Part shown: positions 24,901 to 36,689 of the stretch, in pieces
Position numbering within the stretch: the stretch's first letter is position 1
How the letters are laid out: each line of letters opens with the position of its first letter
Assembly (NCBI GenBank): GCA_907163375.1
Contig: CAJQUW010003190.1
Span: 41,001-105,000 of the forward strand
Source: Prostheceraeus crozeri
Taxonomy: Eukaryota > Platyhelminthes > Polycladida > Euryleptidae
Length of the DNA: 64,000 nt
Reading direction: 5' to 3'
Made by a program: the position numbers and the translations under genes
Notes under the pieces: model-generated
Databases searched by the model: none
Told to the model about the DNA's origin: nothing
Seen by the model: only the letters and a program-made list of their open reading frames with translations

Positions 24901-25309
24901 TAGTTGCTTAAATATGTTGTTTTTGCAACCTAACAAAAATCTATGTTGAGATTGTTATGTGCATTGATTAAAATGAACTTTATGACAGGACATTTTGAAC
25001 ATTGTGGACTTTCTATGGAAGTGTAAAAGCTTCTTTCCTTAACTTACAAATTTTTGACGTTCTGGAGTCAACGTTAGCCCAAAAGCTTAGGTTCGAGTAG
25101 TAGCAAAAAGGTTTCTCTCTTCATTAAGGGACTAAGATTACGTAGACAGGCCTGCTACTGAAATTGAAAGATTTTAATGAATATTTTAGTTTATTCGAGA
25201 TTTTATTAAGCATTCAGTACCTGACATTGCTACTTTTTCTACTTTTTTTTGCTATATTTTCTACTGAAAGATTATTCGACGCTGTGAACAAACCCGATTT
25301 TTATCTTCA

Positions 25310-25690
25310 AGGCAAATCAAGGCGACTCTTGGAAACTTCGGAGCTTCAATAAATGAGCGAACAATCAGAAGGCGATTACAGCGCGCAGGCTTTAGCTCAA
25401 GGCGTCCAGCAAGAAAACCTATATGACTTTTAGAGGCGTAGAAGAGTTTTGTTTGCTCAAAAATATTCTCAGAAAGGCCCTGACTACTGAAAAAGAACGA
25501 TATTCTCGGATGAATCGTCCTTTGATCTGCACGGTAATCGAGGGTCGCTCAGAGTCAGACGAAGAATCGGAGAACGTTACCTTCCAGAATGCACTATGGC
25601 GACGATAAAGCATGCTGTTAGTGTGATGGTGTGGGGATGCTTCTCCAACAAAGGTGTTGGCAGCACAATAAGCACAATAACCTACCACAG
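25310..25690 (+). mobile_element. Tc1-like transposase fragment
   Basis: Plus-strand blocks in shifting frames read NERTIRRRLQRAGFSSRRPARKP (written here as consecutive motif positions of the second DNA-binding domain), then a catalytic remnant, and SMLLV*WCGDAS / HAVSVMVWGC-type sequence near 25615, as in Tc1 enzymes before the second Asp. Both ends are missing. Distinct from the elements at 1.4, 19.6 and 23.8 kb. Confidence 0.8.
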
Positions 25691-26024
25691 AAATAGTCTA
25701 AAGAACATTTTTTGTAATTGTACTGATAAAATTAGTATCCAAAAAAGTGTCTATGTCCGGTGACATTTGGCCATGGCTGTATTTCACGAGTTCGGCGAAC
25801 AATTTGACTTGCGTTACAAGCAAAGATGAATTTCCTTAGCTACAATTTTAAAGCCACTTTAGGCTTCCCAGAGCCACTCTAGTCTTCCAAAAAAGGCTTT
25901 CCATTGAAAACTTTAGAAGAAGGACATTTTTGCCTAGCTTTTCTCATCACTAATGATTTCCTGGGTTGGGGAGCATTTGTTAACCTAAATGACATAATGA
26001 GAAGCAGGAAAGCCAGCATAAAAA

Positions 26025-26425
26025 TCAAGTGTAGAGCTTCCAATGAGCGCATCCTCCCGGTCATGACATACAGCAGCGAAACATGGGCCCTAAACAACAA
26101 GATGAGGAAAATGCTGCTGGCAGTTGCTCAGACCTGGGAGCAAACCCAGGTCGACGACACCCTTTCTCACATGGACAAATCAAAGCACCGATGGGCAGGC
26201 CACATCTTCCGCCTCGAAGACAACCGTTGGACGCAGAGCATTACGGAATGGACACCGCGTCCGTGGACGAAGCCAAGAGGACGACCACGAACAAGGTGGA
26301 GTGACGACTTCGTGAGGTGCTTCGGGACACTGTGTGCGAGAAGAGCAATGGACAGATGTGACTGGAAGCGATTCAGAGATGGGCTCCTCCGCATGGAGAG
26401 AGACCATGATGATGATGAATGATTA
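26025..26425 (+). mobile_element. LINE 3' end (reverse transcriptase C-terminus)
   Basis: One open frame (within 25904-26422) reads LPVMTYSSETWALNNKMRK, then KHRWAGHIFRLEDNRWTQSI, TEWTPRPW and RGRPRTRWSDDFVR. This is the C-terminal region of a widespread group of LINE polymerases annotated as endonuclease-reverse transcriptase. The stop is at about 26422. The upstream part of the 172-residue frame is not homologous and is probably not coding. The 5' part of the element is missing, as is usual for truncated LINE copies. The MTYSSETWALNN block keeps its frame, so the fragment looks fairly recent. Confidence 0.88.
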
Positions 26426-26734
26426 CCACGTCACGGTAAGTGCAGTAAATACAGACAGTGAGTGATAGCCATTTGACTAGCTTTCCATGTTATTTAAACA
26501 CTGACACCAAATGAAAGAGCATTCGACACACAACATCGCACAACAGAGCGCATGAGTTTCCCTGTCATAAGATGACAGTTGTCTAGTTTTGCACCTTATA
26601 TTTTTCGTTATCAACATGCAGACAAATATGCTTCATCCAATTGTTTTCAAAACATTCAAGCAATTCGTTGATGCAAAAACCTGTTCTTTGATTATAGTTA
26701 TTCATAAAATGTTAAAAGAATATGCTTTCTGAGG

Positions 26735-26822
26735 GAGAGAGAGAGAGAGTTTGTTGTCCTGATCTTCGCGCACTGTGGCCTCGATCAAAGCACCGATGGG
26801 CAGGCCACAGCTTCCGAAGCAC
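26735..26822 (+). repeat. (GA)n tract and small LINE duplication
   Basis: A (GA)n run at 26735-26749 is followed by AAGCACCGATGGGCAGGCCA at about 26785, identical to the LINE fragment near 26185. A short second piece of the same LINE or a local duplication. Confidence 0.7.
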
Positions 26823-29485
26823 AACACAATGCGAGGAGACTCCGGAGTTTCGAGAGACTTCCTTAGTTCTCGAAAATTTTTTATTGTGATACTGTGAAGC
26901 ACGATGGGAGGCACATACATGGTCAGAGAATTTCATGAATGAAATGGTGCGATGTAGTTCGATGCTTCTATACATTTGCAAATGACACAGCACACATGAT
27001 GAAAATGGTTCGATGAATCGCATGAATTAAGAATATAACACATGTTGAAAAATGAAAATGAACCATACAATTACGCAGTAAGAGGTGTGGTGAACAATGA
27101 CATGATAAATACAATTAAGCAGCAATATTTGGCCAATACTTCAGTAATGAAGGTGTGAATATGATATGGGATGGCTGAATTCCGGATTATGGACATTATA
27201 CTGAGTTGATAATGATAAAAACAAGCGGTATCTATTTTATTTGTATTAGCAAGAGCATTAAAATATTAGTGCTGACATGGTCATATCCTAAAAATGTATA
27301 ATTATCTATTTTCATGATTAATGAAATTTATTTACATATAGTTTGCCTCAAATTCTTATTTTTGCTGTAAATTTACTTGTTTTGGTTAATTTCAAAGTAA
27401 ATTTTGTTTATAGTATTAGCTACTTTTTGTGAACAACTACTGAATAATGGTAATATTAGTTTGGTTTCATTGTCACATATAGAATTTTTATTTGCTATTC
27501 AGTTAATTACTTATGGTATCTAATCGATTTATCCAATTTTAATTTCAATTTTTAATATTCTTCTTTATCAAGTTACAGCTAAATTTGCTTTCTCCAATTT
27601 TTTCAAAACATTCATACATTCCGCTGATACAACAACCTGTATTTTGATTGAATTTATACATAAAATGTCCTTGTATATCATGTCATTCTATTGCGGCTAT
27701 GGCTACAATCATAATCATTTGCAAGTAAAAAAGTTTTATAACTCTATAATTTTGTAAATTTGCTGAAATTTTAAAATCTATGAATTTTTCAAATAACTTG
27801 TTCATTCAAAATTTTTTATGATACCGGCACAATGAAATCAGTATCGTATGTCAGTTAATATATCACAGTATAGGTGAAATCGTGTTGTCGACCCATAGTT
27901 GCAAAAAGTAGTCGATTATAGATGGTGAAACTCTTAGACTTGTGACTAAACTTGCACAAATCTGCCTCAGCTTACATCTGCATATATCTACAAGTGTTTT
28001 TGAACTAGTGACTGAGAAATCTACTGTCTGGAAAGGACATAATTCAGAAAACATAGATGGTATTGGTAAGAGCAATGTGGAAGATAAATCCAGTAAGTGA
28101 GACAAAGTTGCAATACATCATTTTGATTGGCTGTTGCGATCTGTATCTGCAATTTCATTGGAGCAATCGAGTTCACTAAGGCGCAATGCTGGCCATTAAA
28201 CATTTATTTCGAAAAAAACTTGGGACTTCAGCTGGAGAATTCAGAGTGTTCTACTAATTAGATTTTCCTAAATTTTTATATGTTGTGAGGGATTTATTCT
28301 CTACAAGGTGCAAAACTATTGCAATTTGTGGCGGGTTAAAATATAAGTTATCTGGACTAATAATACAACATACAAGGAAATGTAGTAGAGTCCCTCAAGC
28401 GGGCTGTTAGAATAAGCGGACAATCTCTCTTAGTGGTCCAGCCTACTTACATGAAGTCAGTCCCTTCGGTTTCCTGCTAAATTACTGCATAATTCTAGAT
28501 CAAAACTAAGTTGACTAAGATTGACAGGTACATGAACAGTTGCGCACAAAGCAATAAGCACGGATGTTCAAACCAATTATTATAGAATGAACTTGACTCA
28601 AACTAGATCAGAATTGGTTAAATCCAATGATGTTATTTCATTCCAGTGAATAGTGTTTAGTTCTTTGTCAGGGGAATGATATTCATCATCCCAATATCGC
28701 ATTTTTCTGCAATTATTCTTGGACGTTTACATTTGTGCTGTTTTTGACATTTTTGTGATTTATGTAGTTGTTTGATAAGGAGAAGAAAATTGGACTCCAA
28801 CTGTCCGAACTGTCTTCAATTAAAGTTCATCATTAATGAAACTACATGGTAAGTCAATCGTCGATGAATGGTTACTGTTGTGAGAAAGTTCATGAAATCA
28901 CCGTCGTATTATTTTGAATGTGATAGAGACGTGATCCAAATATAAAAGTCTTTATCCAAGATGAAAGTGCAGATGAACATCAGTAAATTGCGGCAGCCAT
29001 TGTCATTTCATGCTTTGTTGTAACAGTATGTCCGTTAAGATGTCGTTCTATAACATGCCTTTTGTTCAGTGAGTGCATCTGTTCACTGAATATCTTTAAT
29101 TCTCATGAAAAGCTTTTCTCTAATTGATTCAAACCTTTTCATCATGTTGAAGTATCAAGGATTGTATTTAATAATTCTTATGAGAAGCATATCCACTTGA
29201 ATACATCTATGGGCGTAAAAGCTCGCATTGATGGCAATGCTTCAATAGGAAGGATATCGATAAATTCGGATACTTTATCATTGTACATCTTGGAATCAAT
29301 AACCTTTCCTGCATGTTATCTGCTACTAATTTTACTAATGACGCAAAAATCCTAATCTTTGCTATATATTCTTCACAGGATGCTGTAGAGCACCATTTCA
29401 CCTGAACATAGAGTGGAAGGATGTTCACTTACTTGAACAATTCAAGCACGAAATTCCTTGGCAGTCATACATGTAGACGCTACAG
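26823..29485. other. No gene recognised
   Basis: Strongly AT-rich. The frames at 27863-28203 and 29207-29428 are short and match nothing I recognise. Confidence 0.5.
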
Positions 29486-29890
29486 GGTCATTCCATCGTG
29501 ACGAATGGGACACTTTTTTCGACTTTTTATTTTAATTTGAGTATTTCAAAACCTTTCATTGTATTTTGAATTTCTCTAGGTAGCCAAGATAGTTAGTGAA
29601 ACTCAACAGATCAGTCATGTGAAATTTCATTTCTCAGCTATTACTATACTCGCTACCAGAACGATGCAAAGTTGCGTGACGAACGGGACGCGCTGTGACA
29701 TCAAGAAATTCGACCTTTTGTTTGGTTAAATATTTCTCTGAAGTGAGAGGCTATTTTTCACCGAAAACTGTTTGGTAATTAAGTATTGGGTATCAAGCTA
29801 ACATACTGTGAGTTTGCAGAATTTCCATTAATTAGATTGTGTTTAAATTTTGATGTCAAGAAAACAAGTTGCGTGACGAACGGGACCATC
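29486..29890. repeat. Three direct copies of CGTGACGAAYGGGAC
   Basis: The motif lies at about 29498, 29677 and 29874, roughly 180-200 bp apart and all in the same orientation. The first copy is preceded by CAGGGTCATTCCAT, which looks like the end of a small DNA element. The block lies directly beyond the 3' end of the spliced gene at 29956. Confidence 0.55.
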
Positions 29891-29955
29891 AAAACAACTA
29901 TATTCCAATCAACATTTATCTTTCATTTAGCTTACTGATGTGTAAACAAGAACAG

Positions 29956-31482
29956 TTAGAGGTTCCGCCGGGCCTCGCTTATCAACAGGCGAAGCTCAGA
30001 GGCACTAAGAATGTCTTCATCGCTGTCGTTGACTTCATTAGAAGGCTCTGAAGATGGTCCTGGGTTGGCAGAGGGATGGGTTGGTAGGCCTGCGTTGATG
30101 TCAAGAATTGTCATGATGATGCGATTGGGACGACCAAGTGGGACCGCATCACTTGTGTTCATGAAGAGTGAGACGCACGACTCTCCTACTTTGCGAACTT
30201 GGTGACATGCCTTTATTCCAGGCAATTGAGTAAATGACATACCCTCAAACCTTGGGATTGAATCCTCGGAGATCATGATCGCTTCCACCCCATCGATTGT
30301 GAGCGCGATTTGATAGACGTCCATCGCACTTCGGACAATAGCGCTGCCACGGAGCACCTGGCGCCAGACTTCACGCTTAACGACCGCTCCTGAAACCGAA
30401 GGGATTTGATGTTTTGATCGAAAGCAAAGGATTTTTACCTAGGCCTAGTACCGTTAGAAAATCGAAATGAAACTGACCATAATTAATAAGTCTTCATGTT
30501 GAAAATGTACCACACATGTGCACTTATAATTTGCTCAAAATACACAATGTACGTGTCAATTAAAGTAAAACTTTTACTCAACACCAGCTAAGCTTAGTAT
30601 GTTGTAACTGAACACATCAATCGTTCATTATGATCTAATAATAAATATGTACAGTTTTTTATCTATACCCGCAGATTTAAACACCTACCCATCTAAGCGG
30701 TGTATCCTACCTGTATAATTTATTACACTTCATTGCAAGTGGATGTACGGTACCTGGTATATGGTATATGAGAAAGTATCAATAAGTTACAAACTCAAAC
30801 AGGTATTTAACTACATTAAATTTCATTCAAGAATATATGAAGGCCTACTTGTCCATGCTTGTACATCACGCTTTATATCAATACCAGTACGTATGTATTA
30901 TTGCACTTTGATGCAGTACCAGTACTGAATATTTTTATATTTTGTCATTAACTTACCAATTCCGTCATGCGGTCCCTTTCCATGGTAACTCTCGAAGAAG
31001 TTCCAGGAGGTGATGTTGTAATTAGATTTCAACATGTGACCCATCGTGTGCCGGCATTTGAATTGCGCAGCAGCTCCATCCGACCACAACATGACTTCCT
31101 CGACCTTTGTAATCTTGCTGATGTCGTCCAGTATTTGTTCGTTGAAGACTGCAGTTTCTCGATGGGTATGATGGAGAGTGTCAGAAATGATTGCATACGC
31201 CTTATGGATCACTTTGTGTCCACTCCAAAAGTACACAATGGATGTGTAGATTGTGACCTGACCCCTGCAGTCTGATCTCCAATGAGCAGCCATGACCTCC
31301 CGTTGAACTCGACACTGGGAATTCTCGCTGAAATCACATAGCATGATCACAGAGCCATCTTGCAGATCTTCTTTCGCTTTCCGAAGCTCTTCATGCTGTC
31401 TGTGATTGACATACACATGCTGCTTTAGTCTATTGATGCTGTCTTGTGTATAGGTCTTCATTTCGGAACGAGAGAACATTAC
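29956..31482 (-). CDS. Spliced gene, 3' two exons; RNase H-like protein of unknown function
   Basis: Minus strand, exons 31482-30957 and 30389-29956. The intron 30956-30390 has donor G|GTAAGTTA and acceptor TTTCAG|G. Joining them keeps the frame across a split Gly codon and gives 319 residues to the stop. The upstream exon edge has an acceptor (TTTTCCAG), so earlier exons should exist but I cannot place them. Motifs, counted from the first exon shown: CDFSEN (Asp50), SDGAAAQFK (Asp135), and HGKGPHDGIG (167-176), which runs across the splice. The C-terminal 30 residues are acidic. I know this motif trio from a widespread invertebrate family without known function. Three spaced acidic positions suggest an RNase H/transposase-like fold, by inference. 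It may be a domesticated transposase or a mobile-element gene. Confidence 0.82.
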
Positions 31483-31884
31483 CTGGAAAATAGACATACA
31501 CCTTGTATGTAACCAAGGCCTACCAAAATATGCGGCTGTTACACACGTGTGAATATTCGCATTGAGCATTTAATTAAACTGCATCATTCATACATGTATT
31601 GCCGATAGCATTATCCACATTTCAATTTTGCATGATAGTCCTCACTTAAATAATTAGTTCACGCATTGAAATTCAATTGGGGCATTGAAGCTTACATTTT
31701 CATGATTGTAAATCACGCTCAGATCATGGAAAATCAAGATGTGGCTTAAATGAACCTTGCTGTGTTTCAGACAGACAAAATCGGAGTAGTTCACATGGTA
31801 GTGAATGAGTGATAAGCAATTTAGAAAAGAATGAACGTCTCACCATTAAGCAAAAACGGTCCAATTTGTAATAATAATAATAAT

Positions 31885-33270
31885 AACCGTGAACACCGTG
31901 AAAACATACAGCGATGACATCAATATGAAATTTCGAAGAGAAAATGTGCACGATTTACATGTATAATCCATCGAGGAGAAGTCATCGAAACAGAAGGATG
32001 TCAGACATAGGAAGTTCATATAAAGGATGTGACTGAAGAAGGATATGATTAACTCGGAATCCTTCAACATCACACGAATCTTGATGAAGTAGTTAAGACA
32101 AGGGCAGTTAAAGAATACAAGAATAGATTGAAGAAAATCCTGAAATCAAAATTATATGCGAAGAACATAATGCTGTCCCTGTGATTAGGTCCACTGGTGG
32201 TGTGCTGAAGTTGACAGCGCAAGAACTCAGTGAATTGAACAGAAAGACCCGTAAAATACTACCTACGATGTATAAATGATTACACCAAAAAGACGACATT
32301 GACCGCCTCTACCTGCCGCGGGATTGAGGAGGTAGGGGACTGAAAGACCTAAGGGAGGTTATAGAACAAGAAGACCCGAACCTAACAGAGTAGATATATG
32401 ACAAAGAAGACGACCCACTGATAGCGGTGGTTAAGTCAAGTGATCTGTAAAGTACAGGCAACGGCAAGAGACCTCCGAAGAATGGAAAAAGGTGATCCGT
32501 ACCACAGATGGAAGGATAAAGCAATGTTTGGTCAATACGCGAGACAAATGGAAGAAATAACGTCAAGGAAGGCTAGCTACGGTTGGCTGAAGTTGGCAAC
32601 TGAGGCGTTACTAACTGCAGCACAGGACCAAGCAATAAAGACGAATGCACATTCCACACACATATTAAGAATTAACAACGATGCCAAGTGCAGAATGTGC
32701 ATGTCCGCAGATGAGGCAGTATCCCATATACTTACAGGATGTTCTAAGTTGGCACCAAACGAATATCTGAACCGTCACAATGAGGTTGCCAGACAAATAC
32801 ATAGAGATATATGCCTACAGTATGATGTCAACGTAACGACAGGGCCATGGAAACACGTCCCTCAATCAGTAATTGAAAGGGAATCAGTTAAGTTATTATG
32901 GGACTTCGAAATAAGAACCGACAGGAGAATTTCAGCAAGGAGGTCAGATGTCGCAGTAGTTGATAAAGAAATAAAGATGGGATTCGTATAATTGATATAT
33001 CGGTACCTGAGGATAGAAACATAAGAAGCGAAAAACAAGAGAAGATTACAAAGTATCAAGACTTGAAAATCGAATTGCAGAAATTGTGGAAGATTCACGT
33101 GAAAGTAGTGCCAGTAGTTGTCGGAGCCTTAGGAGCCAACACAGAAAACTTAGCCACATGCTTGAAAGAAATCCCATGTCGACACCGAGTACCTCAATTA
33201 CTAAAGGCTGCTCTACTTGGCAGTGCCTACATACTTAGACGCACTCTTGATCTCCCTGAGTCCTGGTTTA
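31885..33270 (+). mobile_element. LINE-D, 5'-truncated
   Basis: The plus strand carries the last part of a LINE polymerase. It starts next to an (AAT)n run (31868-31886) with a TYSDDINMKF stretch and GEVIETEGCQT, then LNRKTRKIL near 32240 and DIDRLYLPR near 32300. The open frame 32440-32991 contains CRMCMSADEAVSHILTGC, a CCHC-type C-terminal finger typical of this group, then EYLNRHNEVARQIHRDICLQ and SARRSDVAVVDKE. A second frame, 33063-33270, ends with VVPVVVGALGANTENL and LLKAALLGSAYILRRTLD, the normal C-terminus. The clade is not assigned. A few frame changes. It lies upstream of the spliced gene's visible exons, in opposite orientation, possibly within one of that gene's introns. Confidence 0.9.
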
Positions 33271-33284
33271 ATCCTCACAAATCA

Positions 33285-33940
33285 ATGAATTGTGATGAAA
33301 TTCCTCCTCGCTTCTTTAAAGAATCATCACATGTGTTAGCACCCCCTTGACAGATCTGTATAATCTGTCGCTCATCGAAAAGAAAACTCCCAAATTTTGT
33401 GAAAAAGTGAATTTTTTCATATTCCCAAATGTGGAAAAGTTCTTTTAGCGAATTTATGACCAATCTCAGTCTTGCCAATTTTCGGTAAAGTCTTGGAGAA
33501 TTTGCTTCAACATTACTAAAATCTGCATTCATTCTATGGTGACAGTACAAGTACATATTTTGGTTTTCCACGGAGAACTGATATTGTACATGCACTGCAG
33601 GATATCCTGCACTGTTTTGGATGATCGCGCATGTGCTAGTGTAATCATGGTGTCATTTGATTTGTGGAAAGCTTTTGACTCTATGACATAATTATTTGAT
33701 GCAGACTTGATTGATGCTGGATTATCTGCTCCTTTTTCCAGTGAGTGACAATTCATCATCAAAATCGAACAGCTGAGTGATAATACTGTAAGCAAATTAA
33801 TCCTTGCATCTTGTGGTGTCCCCAAGACTCAATGATATCACCGTTCTTGTTCCCTGCGGATGTTGGTTCCCTAAAACCAAAGACAACTCATCAAACTGAT
33901 GATGCTGTGATGATAAAACTTCCTGCGAAGCTCGAAGGAC
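33285..33940 (+). mobile_element. LINE-E reverse transcriptase relic
   Basis: Directly after LINE-D a different LINE starts: CDEIPPRFFKESSHVLAPPL (33290-33350) corresponds to the GPDGIP.RLLKE....APPL block before the polymerase domain. ALQDILHCFG, VIMVSFDLWKAFDS (first Asp block, near 33660), LILASCGVP (near 33810) and a DDAVMI remnant (near 33905) follow in changing frames. Relative of LINE-A/B by these motifs. Both ends are missing. Confidence 0.8.
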
Positions 33941-35985
33941 AATGATATTCATGCAACATTCTCTACAGAAAGACAAGACATGTATTTATGTTTCAAATTC
34001 AATCAGTTGACTGCAAACTACTGAAAACTGAATCATCGCTAATTCGTAGGCCTGGTATGTACGTATTTAGAGCCATCTCCTGAATGGAACATTTCTCATA
34101 AGATGCGTTGATTGTGGTTGATCTGCGATGTTAAACGTAATTGGAATTTGTATATATACATCATATTTGTGTACATATTTGACTTCATGTACAAAGGAAA
34201 CTTCGCTGCGTCTCTCACTATATCAAAAGTAGAACTCAAAATGTTCTATAACTGTCGTATTTATTTAAAATGCTGCAGCCCTGTATTTATAGGTACTAAA
34301 AAGGAGAATGCTTTCTGAATGCCTGATTAAATGATGAAGGATGGAATCTGTCCATAACATTGTCTGTGGTTAGTCAATGCAATGATTTTCCTCCATGAGG
34401 AGGTATGCTCAGAAACTTTTTCACGTAATGTAATAACTTGATCATTTACCTCATTCAATTGTCTAATGTGAATGGACTAATAATCGGTCTAATGTGAACG
34501 GCAGCGATGCTATACATGCAGAGCGATTTTATTTCAATTTGTCGCTATCGTTGTCGTTATCGGTCTAATGCGAACGCGCCTTTAGCCTGGTTCTTGATGG
34601 TCATTCACCATCTGTGCATGGACAAATTTACTCATAGACCAACTGTGTCTATGATTGTGAAGCTTACAGGCTTGTCGTGGGACGTCCCATTCCCACAGGA
34701 TTCCAGTAGGAATTCCCATGGGAAATCCCAATCCCGCAGGCTTTTTCAAAATTTACGATTATCTCCCATAATAATTCCCATAAGCCAAATATGTCTTTGA
34801 TAAGCTAAGCCGACTGAAACACTTGGCAGCTGGGTTAGGGGACATTCTATGCCACTACAAGTCTACCGTGTACATGCATGATAGGCCTAAGTCAAGTCTT
34901 AATATCTCCAGGAACTTACAATTTTGAGGTAACATGTAATGTATGTTCTTAGATAATTTAATCAAATGGCTCTACAAATACCAGAAAGTCTACACTCCAC
35001 GATATCTGACAATTCTATAGATGCAGTTAACTTGAATTTCGGATACCAAAGTTACCTCTAAAGCTTTCAAAGCCAGCCTAATATGAACATGATAGGGCTA
35101 CTTCACACACGTCCATACATGAAATATTCCTACGTATCGATCCGAGTGGATGCCTGCTTGTAGCAATTGTAGCGCAGTTAAGTGGATCGTCAACAGTATT
35201 TTGTCTAAACATGTGTATTAGAGCATGTGTAATTCTAATGCAAATTCCAGCATACATGTATTGTTCATGCGATGCTGGTGCCTAGTGAACGTGCATGGAA
35301 ACTGGTCAATGCAGTAAGCCTAAGTGCTTTTACCAGTGTTTGAAAATGGACTGCATGCATATGTGCGAGGATCAAATGTAGAAATCTTAATCAGGCATGT
35401 TTCATTTTGTCACAAAATCTGATACCTATCAAGATGAGAAATTTAATATCACTTTGCAAACATATTATATTACCTATAAGCGTTAAGTATACATTATCTA
35501 AATCTCTATTATTCAAATTACTTTAAAACTTTGAAGCCTCTGTTGCATGCATAATTTTCTTTAGAAATGATGACTAATGTTATCATTATATCTTGCATAA
35601 CCATTATCACAGCTATGAAATCGTGCAACAGATGCAAGAAAAATAATACGCTATATTAAAGCTTCTCTCATTTTTATGGGAATTCCCGTGACTGAAATTG
35701 CTATCTCCATCTCATGGGAAATAACAACAAGCAACCCAACAAAGTTTGTTTGTTTGGAAAACCAACAAAATATTTGTTTCGATCGCAATGTAAACTTCTA
35801 ACATTTCTGAAAAACTTCTGTCTCAAAAATTCTGAATATATTCAATTTTGAATGTCTGTGACTCCTTTCTGGACTAGCGTAGGGCTTACTGATCTCAGTT
35901 TTCATTAAAAAAGTCCTGAGGTAGATAGCCGGTGTTCTATGGGAGCCGTCCCTGTTCAGCGCTACTTATTGTTGATGGTGCATGC
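33941..35985. other. No gene recognised; scattered repeat motifs
   Basis: GGTCTAATGTGAACG-like motifs recur three times at 34455-34575, and GGGAATTCCCAT-like palindromes occur near 34710 and 35680. They suggest old small elements but give no clear boundaries. Confidence 0.45.
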
Positions 35986-36689
35986 AGTCCGGCAGCCAGA
36001 ACGCTCTTCTGCAGGGAACGAGGCCGAAAGTGAAACTTTCACAGAATGATGTACACCATATGCCTACTACGCATCTGAGCACTGGCGAGTTCTAGTTCAT
36101 TCATCTTCTTGTCTGACGGGATCAAAGAAAAACACATGTAAATCCAATGGGACGCAGATTGCAGTTTTCGGCAAAAATGAAATGTTTTATGTTCTCTCTT
36201 ATCAACTGAAAGTCTATCGCCCTAAATTTCGGCATGATGTGCTTTCAGGTCATTTCCTATCATGTTCAAGAGGCTACACATATTCAGATTTGGCAAACCT
36301 CCTATTGTCGGCAAACACCAAAATATTGGCCCACTTTATCCACATTGAACCACATTTTCGCATACATCGCCGATTAGAAGCATGATAATAATGCATGCAC
36401 ATGATAGGAAATGACATGAAGACATATCATGCCGAAAATTATGGCTCTAGCCTTATTACTCTTCAGTTCATATGAAAAAAAGTAGAAAATTTCAATTTTG
36501 CGAACAACTGAAATCTCCGTCCCATTGACTCAGCATGTGTTTTTCTTTGATCATGTCTGACAAGGGGAAGAACCAGGTAGAATTCAGCAGACGCTCAGAG
36601 TCGTAGTAGACATAGGGTGTATATGATTCTGTAAAAGTCTCGCTTTCGTCCTCGTTCCCTGCGCAGAAACTCGGTCTGGCTGCCGGACT
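35986..36689. mobile_element. Foldback element (long inverted repeats)
   Basis: The left arm starts AGTCCGGCAGCCAGA and the right arm ends TCTGGCTGCCGGACT. Matching continues inwards through CAGGGAACGAGG, ATCAAAGAAAAACACATG and CATTTCCTATCATG, giving arms of about 280-295 bp with about 130 bp between. Arms differ by many substitutions and small indels, so the element is not young. There is no coding sequence. A target duplication was not identified. Confidence 0.85.

Noticed and set aside
25904-26020. N-terminal third of the 172-residue frame before the LINE fragment
   Set aside because: Homology to LINE proteins begins only near 26025; the upstream residues are chance reading.
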